A stretch of 64,000 nt of DNA, from NCBI GenBank assembly GCA_000769715.1, contig JROS01000039.1, positions 1 through 64,000 of the forward strand. Direction: 5' to 3'. Origin of the DNA: Desulfobulbus sp. Tol-SR. GTDB lineage: Bacteria > Desulfobacterota > Desulfobulbia > Desulfobulbales > Desulfocapsaceae. The position numbers and the translations under genes were made by a program. Under the pieces are notes generated by a model. The model made no database searches and had not been told where the DNA came from. It saw nothing but the letters and a program-made list of their open reading frames with translations. Of this stretch, positions 61,999-64,000 are shown piece by piece. Each line of letters starts with the position of its first letter. Position 1 is the first letter of the stretch.

Positions 61999-62427
61999 AT
62001 GCGCAGGTATGAAACGGTCTTCATTCTTCGCCCAAGCCAGAGCGAGGATGAGATCAATGCAATTATTGAAAACACGAAGAATATCATCTTGAGCGACAAA
62101 GGCAGCATTATCGATCTCAACAAGTGGGGAATGAAAAAGCTGGCCTATACGATTAAAAAAGAGATTCAGGGACAGTACGTCTTTTGTGACTTTGCCGGCA
62201 CACCGGCCTCAGTGGCAGAGTTCGAGCGAAAATTCCGGATTGACGATGCCGTTCTCAAATACCTGACCATCAAGACCGCAGATGCCATCTCTGAAGAAGA
62301 GATCGGCAAGGCGATAGCCGAAGCAGACGCCAAGCATGCGGTACAGGCCAAAGAAACCTCGGAAGATGAGGACCAGGCCGTGACCGAAGAAGACGAGAGC
62401 ATAGAAGAAACCACCGATGAAGAATAA
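61999..62427 (+). CDS. rpsF: Ribosomal protein S6
   Basis: The 142-residue protein begins MRRYETVFILRPSQSEDEIN and has KWGMKKLAYTIKKEIQGQY and RIDDAVLKYL. The start has GAGGAGG five to ten bases upstream. The acidic C-terminal tail (about 40 residues, rich in Glu and Asp) is longer than in E. coli. Confidence 0.97.
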   Translation: MRRYETVFILRPSQSEDEINAIIENTKNIILSDKGSIIDLNKWGMKKLAYTIKKEIQGQYVFCDFAGTPASVAEFERKFRIDDAVLKYLTIKTADAISEEEIGKAIAEADAKHAVQAKETSEDEDQAVTEEDESIEETTDEE

Positions 62428-62465
62428 GCGCTTAGCAGCGTTTTCCTGAAACTGGAGAATCGATC

Positions 62466-62711
62466 ATGTCACAAAAACCACAGAGAAAATTATTTTCCCG
62501 TAAAAAAGTTTGTCGGTTTTGCGCCGACAAGGAAGCAGTTATCGATTACAAAGATGTAAAAACATTACGCAATTTTGTTTCAGAGCGCGGCAAGATCATC
62601 CCGCGGCGCATCGTTGGCACCTGTGCAACGCATCAGCGCCAGCTTTGCGAGGCAATCAAACTTGCAAGACATATCGCCTTGCTGCCCTATTCCGGTGCAG
62701 CCCAAGGATAA
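62466..62711 (+). CDS. rpsR: Ribosomal protein S18
   Basis: The 81-residue protein has [21 protein letters not shown] (a form retaining cysteines, CxxC), [21 protein letters not shown] and [11 protein letters not shown]. It binds next to S6 in the small subunit platform. Confidence 0.97.
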   Translation: MSQKPQRKLFSRKKVCRFCADKEAVIDYKDVKTLRNFVSERGKIIPRRIVGTCATHQRQLCEAIKLARHIALLPYSGAAQG

Positions 62712-62731
62712 TCTTGCAAGAAGGAGAGCGG

Positions 62732-63709
62732 GTGGCAAGTGAGGAACAAGCCGGTCCAGAGTTGGGAAAAGTGTTTCAAAACATTTTTCTGCTCTTCCTT
62801 GCCGCTTTTCTTCCAGCACTTAATTTTTCAGTTTTCGGCTGGTTGAATGGGGTTCTTCCCCTGCTCACGTTTATGCTGCTGTATATGTTCGGCCTGAACG
62901 TCGGCAACAAAATGATCCTGACCGGAGGAATACTGGCGTTGATTGCGGGACTCGCAACGGCACGAATTGAACCGCTTCTGATATCATTATCCATGATCCC
63001 TTGCGGATATGCGATCAATTGGTCGGCTCTCCGGCGGGAATCACCGGTGCGTGCCGGCCTGAAAGGGATAACGGTTCTGGGCGGGTTCTGGATTTTTCTT
63101 GTCGCGGTATTCGCGGCGATTTATGAGATAAATCCATATGCTGAGTTTCTGCAGGCTCTCGATCAGGGTATGGTTGAGGCATTGGAATATTATCGGCGAA
63201 GTGACACCGTCCCTGCTGATACGCTAATCATTCTGGAAACGAGCCTCTACCAGATGAAAGGATTGCTTCCTTTGATCATGCCGTCAATATTGACTGGCGT
63301 TGTGATATTGACAATATGGATCACCCTGACTGCCGGTAACCGGATGGTGTATCAATTCACCGGGAATTCTCCGTGGCCACGGCAGAGATTGTGGCGGATC
63401 CCGGATAACTTGATCTGGCTGATCATCGTTATGGCCCTGGTCGCCCTCGTGTCAAGCGGTCAAATACAGATTGTCGCCATCAATGCATTGATCATAGGGG
63501 GAATACTCTATTTTTTTCAAGGACTGGCGGTATTCTCCTTTTTCCTGCACAAGTGGAATCTGCCGATGCTGTTGCGCTCGTTCCTCTATGTGATGGTAAT
63601 TTTCCAATCGTTTGGAACACTCATTCTCATTGGGACCGGGCTTGCAGATGTATGGTTCGATCTCAGAAAGATCAGAAAACCGGCCGATACCGAATCGGCA
63701 AATTTGTAA
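62732..63709 (+). CDS. DUF2232 (YybS-like) membrane protein
   Basis: The 325-residue protein has about eight hydrophobic segments (IFLLFLAAFLPALNF, GVLPLLTFMLLYMFGLNVG, MALVALVSSG, ALIIGGILYFFQGLAVFSFF) and the late motif YFFQGLAVFSFFL of the DUF2232 family. The GTG at 62732 is chosen because AAGGAG lies 7 bases upstream, just after rpsR. Genes of this family sit between rpsR and rplI in many deltaproteobacteria, and next to rplI in Firmicutes. Function unknown. Confidence 0.88.
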   Translation: MASEEQAGPELGKVFQNIFLLFLAAFLPALNFSVFGWLNGVLPLLTFMLLYMFGLNVGNKMILTGGILALIAGLATARIEPLLISLSMIPCGYAINWSALRRESPVRAGLKGITVLGGFWIFLVAVFAAIYEINPYAEFLQALDQGMVEALEYYRRSDTVPADTLIILETSLYQMKGLLPLIMPSILTGVVILTIWITLTAGNRMVYQFTGNSPWPRQRLWRIPDNLIWLIIVMALVALVSSGQIQIVAINALIIGGILYFFQGLAVFSFFLHKWNLPMLLRSFLYVMVIFQSFGTLILIGTGLADVWFDLRKIRKPADTESANL

Positions 63710-63715
63710 CATTTA

Positions 63716-63743
63716 ATTCTGCAGCAGGACATTCCTGCAGAAT
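63716..63743 (+). other. Hairpin between the DUF2232 gene and rplI
   Basis: ATTCTGCAG (63716-63724) and CTGCAGAAT (63735-63743) are perfect inverted copies; an alternative inner pairing GCAGGA / TCCTGC also exists. It starts 7 bases after the DUF2232 stop and lies 30 bases before rplI. It could stabilise the rplI message. Confidence 0.4.
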
Positions 63744-63773
63744 GACAAGAGAGATATTAATAAGGAGTCACAC

Positions 63774-64000
63774 ATGGAACTCATACTCAAACAAACCATC
63801 AGTACTCTGGGGCAAGAGGGCGATGTCGTCACCGTCAAGTCGGGTTATGGTCGCAATTATCTGCTGCCACAGAGAAAAGCGGTCCTGGCCACTCCCGCGA
63901 ACAAGGCTATTTTAGAGCAAAACAAGGCAGATATCATTGCCAGAAGAGAAGCAGAGCGCAAGATTGCCGAGGATCTGTCGAAAAAAATTTCCGGCCTGGA
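63774..64000 (+). CDS. rplI: Ribosomal protein L9, N-terminal 75 residues (cut by the right edge)
   Basis: ATG 63774 with AAGGAG upstream opens [20 protein letters not shown], then [20 protein letters not shown], the conserved rRNA-binding N-domain of L9, and the start of the long linker helix. The frame is open to base 64000, so the C-terminal domain lies outside. Confidence 0.96.
   Translation, partial: MELILKQTISTLGQEGDVVTVKSGYGRNYLLPQRKAVLATPANKAILEQNKADIIARREAERKIAEDLSKKISGL

Noticed and set aside
1-64000. CRISPR array, prophage or conjugative element
   Set aside because: No regularly spaced repeats, and no integrase, capsid, terminase or relaxase genes were seen; the only mobile-element protein is the partial transposase at the left edge.

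Overview
The window looks like chromosomal DNA of a Gram-negative, GC-rich, strictly anaerobic bacterium of the Desulfobacterota, most likely the Desulfobulbales (sulfate reducers and sulfur disproportionators). This is inferred from lipid A/Kdo genes (lpxB, lpxK, a KdnA-type aminotransferase), an anaerobic-type cobalamin cluster (cbiG, cbiC, cbiA, cbiB), a CobD-CobQ fusion, LeuCD of the short archaeal/deltaproteobacterial type, and the orders nadD-proA-proB-obgE-rpmA-rplU and rpsF-rpsR-DUF2232-rplI. No rRNA, tRNA, CRISPR array or prophage was recognised.

Layout. 1-800: the left edge carries the start of an IS701-like transposase and a broken Smr-domain gene behind lpxB. 785-11853: lipid A genes (Gfo/Idh oxidoreductase-lpxB; lpxK), a complete branched-chain amino acid ABC transporter (livKHMGF) with a terminator between livK and livH, a KdnA-like aminotransferase, and panC coupled to a membrane-anchored TPR protein. 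11992-16494: xseA, then a decayed receptor locus made of a LivJ-like binding domain and a Cache/GAF/PAS histidine kinase with several frame breaks and apparent internal deletions. 16698-22503: an SOS mutagenesis cassette, lexA-DUF72-Y-family protein-dnaE2, behind a palindromic operator region. 22641-33612: ndk, then ten cobalamin genes read in the order cbiG, cobJ, cobC, cobU, cobT, cobS, cobD-cobQ fusion, cbiB, cbiA, cbiC, mostly overlapping or closely spaced.

33613-34484 is a scar-like stretch with a STAS-domain remnant and a perfect inverted repeat. 34485-45105 carries a YcaO-TPR protein, tsaE, a cold-shock protein, a YejA-like binding protein, leuCD, a DnaJ-family chaperone, ssb, an SPL-family radical SAM protein and a glycosyltransferase. 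45242-55426 carries RNase G, an envelope M23 peptidase, a small zinc-ribbon protein, a SprT/DUF2786 protein, an LptF-like permease with a four-cysteine tail, the NAD(P)HX repair enzyme, a CBS-pair protein, uracil-DNA glycosylase and a CheB-like response regulator whose esterase residues are lost. 55594-64000 is housekeeping: nadD-proA-proB, obgE, rpmA-rplU, an AP2-domain protein, a MazG-like pyrophosphohydrolase and rpsF-rpsR-DUF2232-rplI (cut by the right edge).

The items most worth following up are the lexA cassette with a probably inactive Y-family polymerase and no imuA, the CheB-like regulator with a zinc ribbon and no esterase triad, the decayed binding-protein/kinase locus, the LptF zinc-tail fusion, and the small AP2 protein next to a 120-bp element bounded by 12-bp inverted repeats. 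I found no clearly new multi-gene system; the lexA cassette comes closest.
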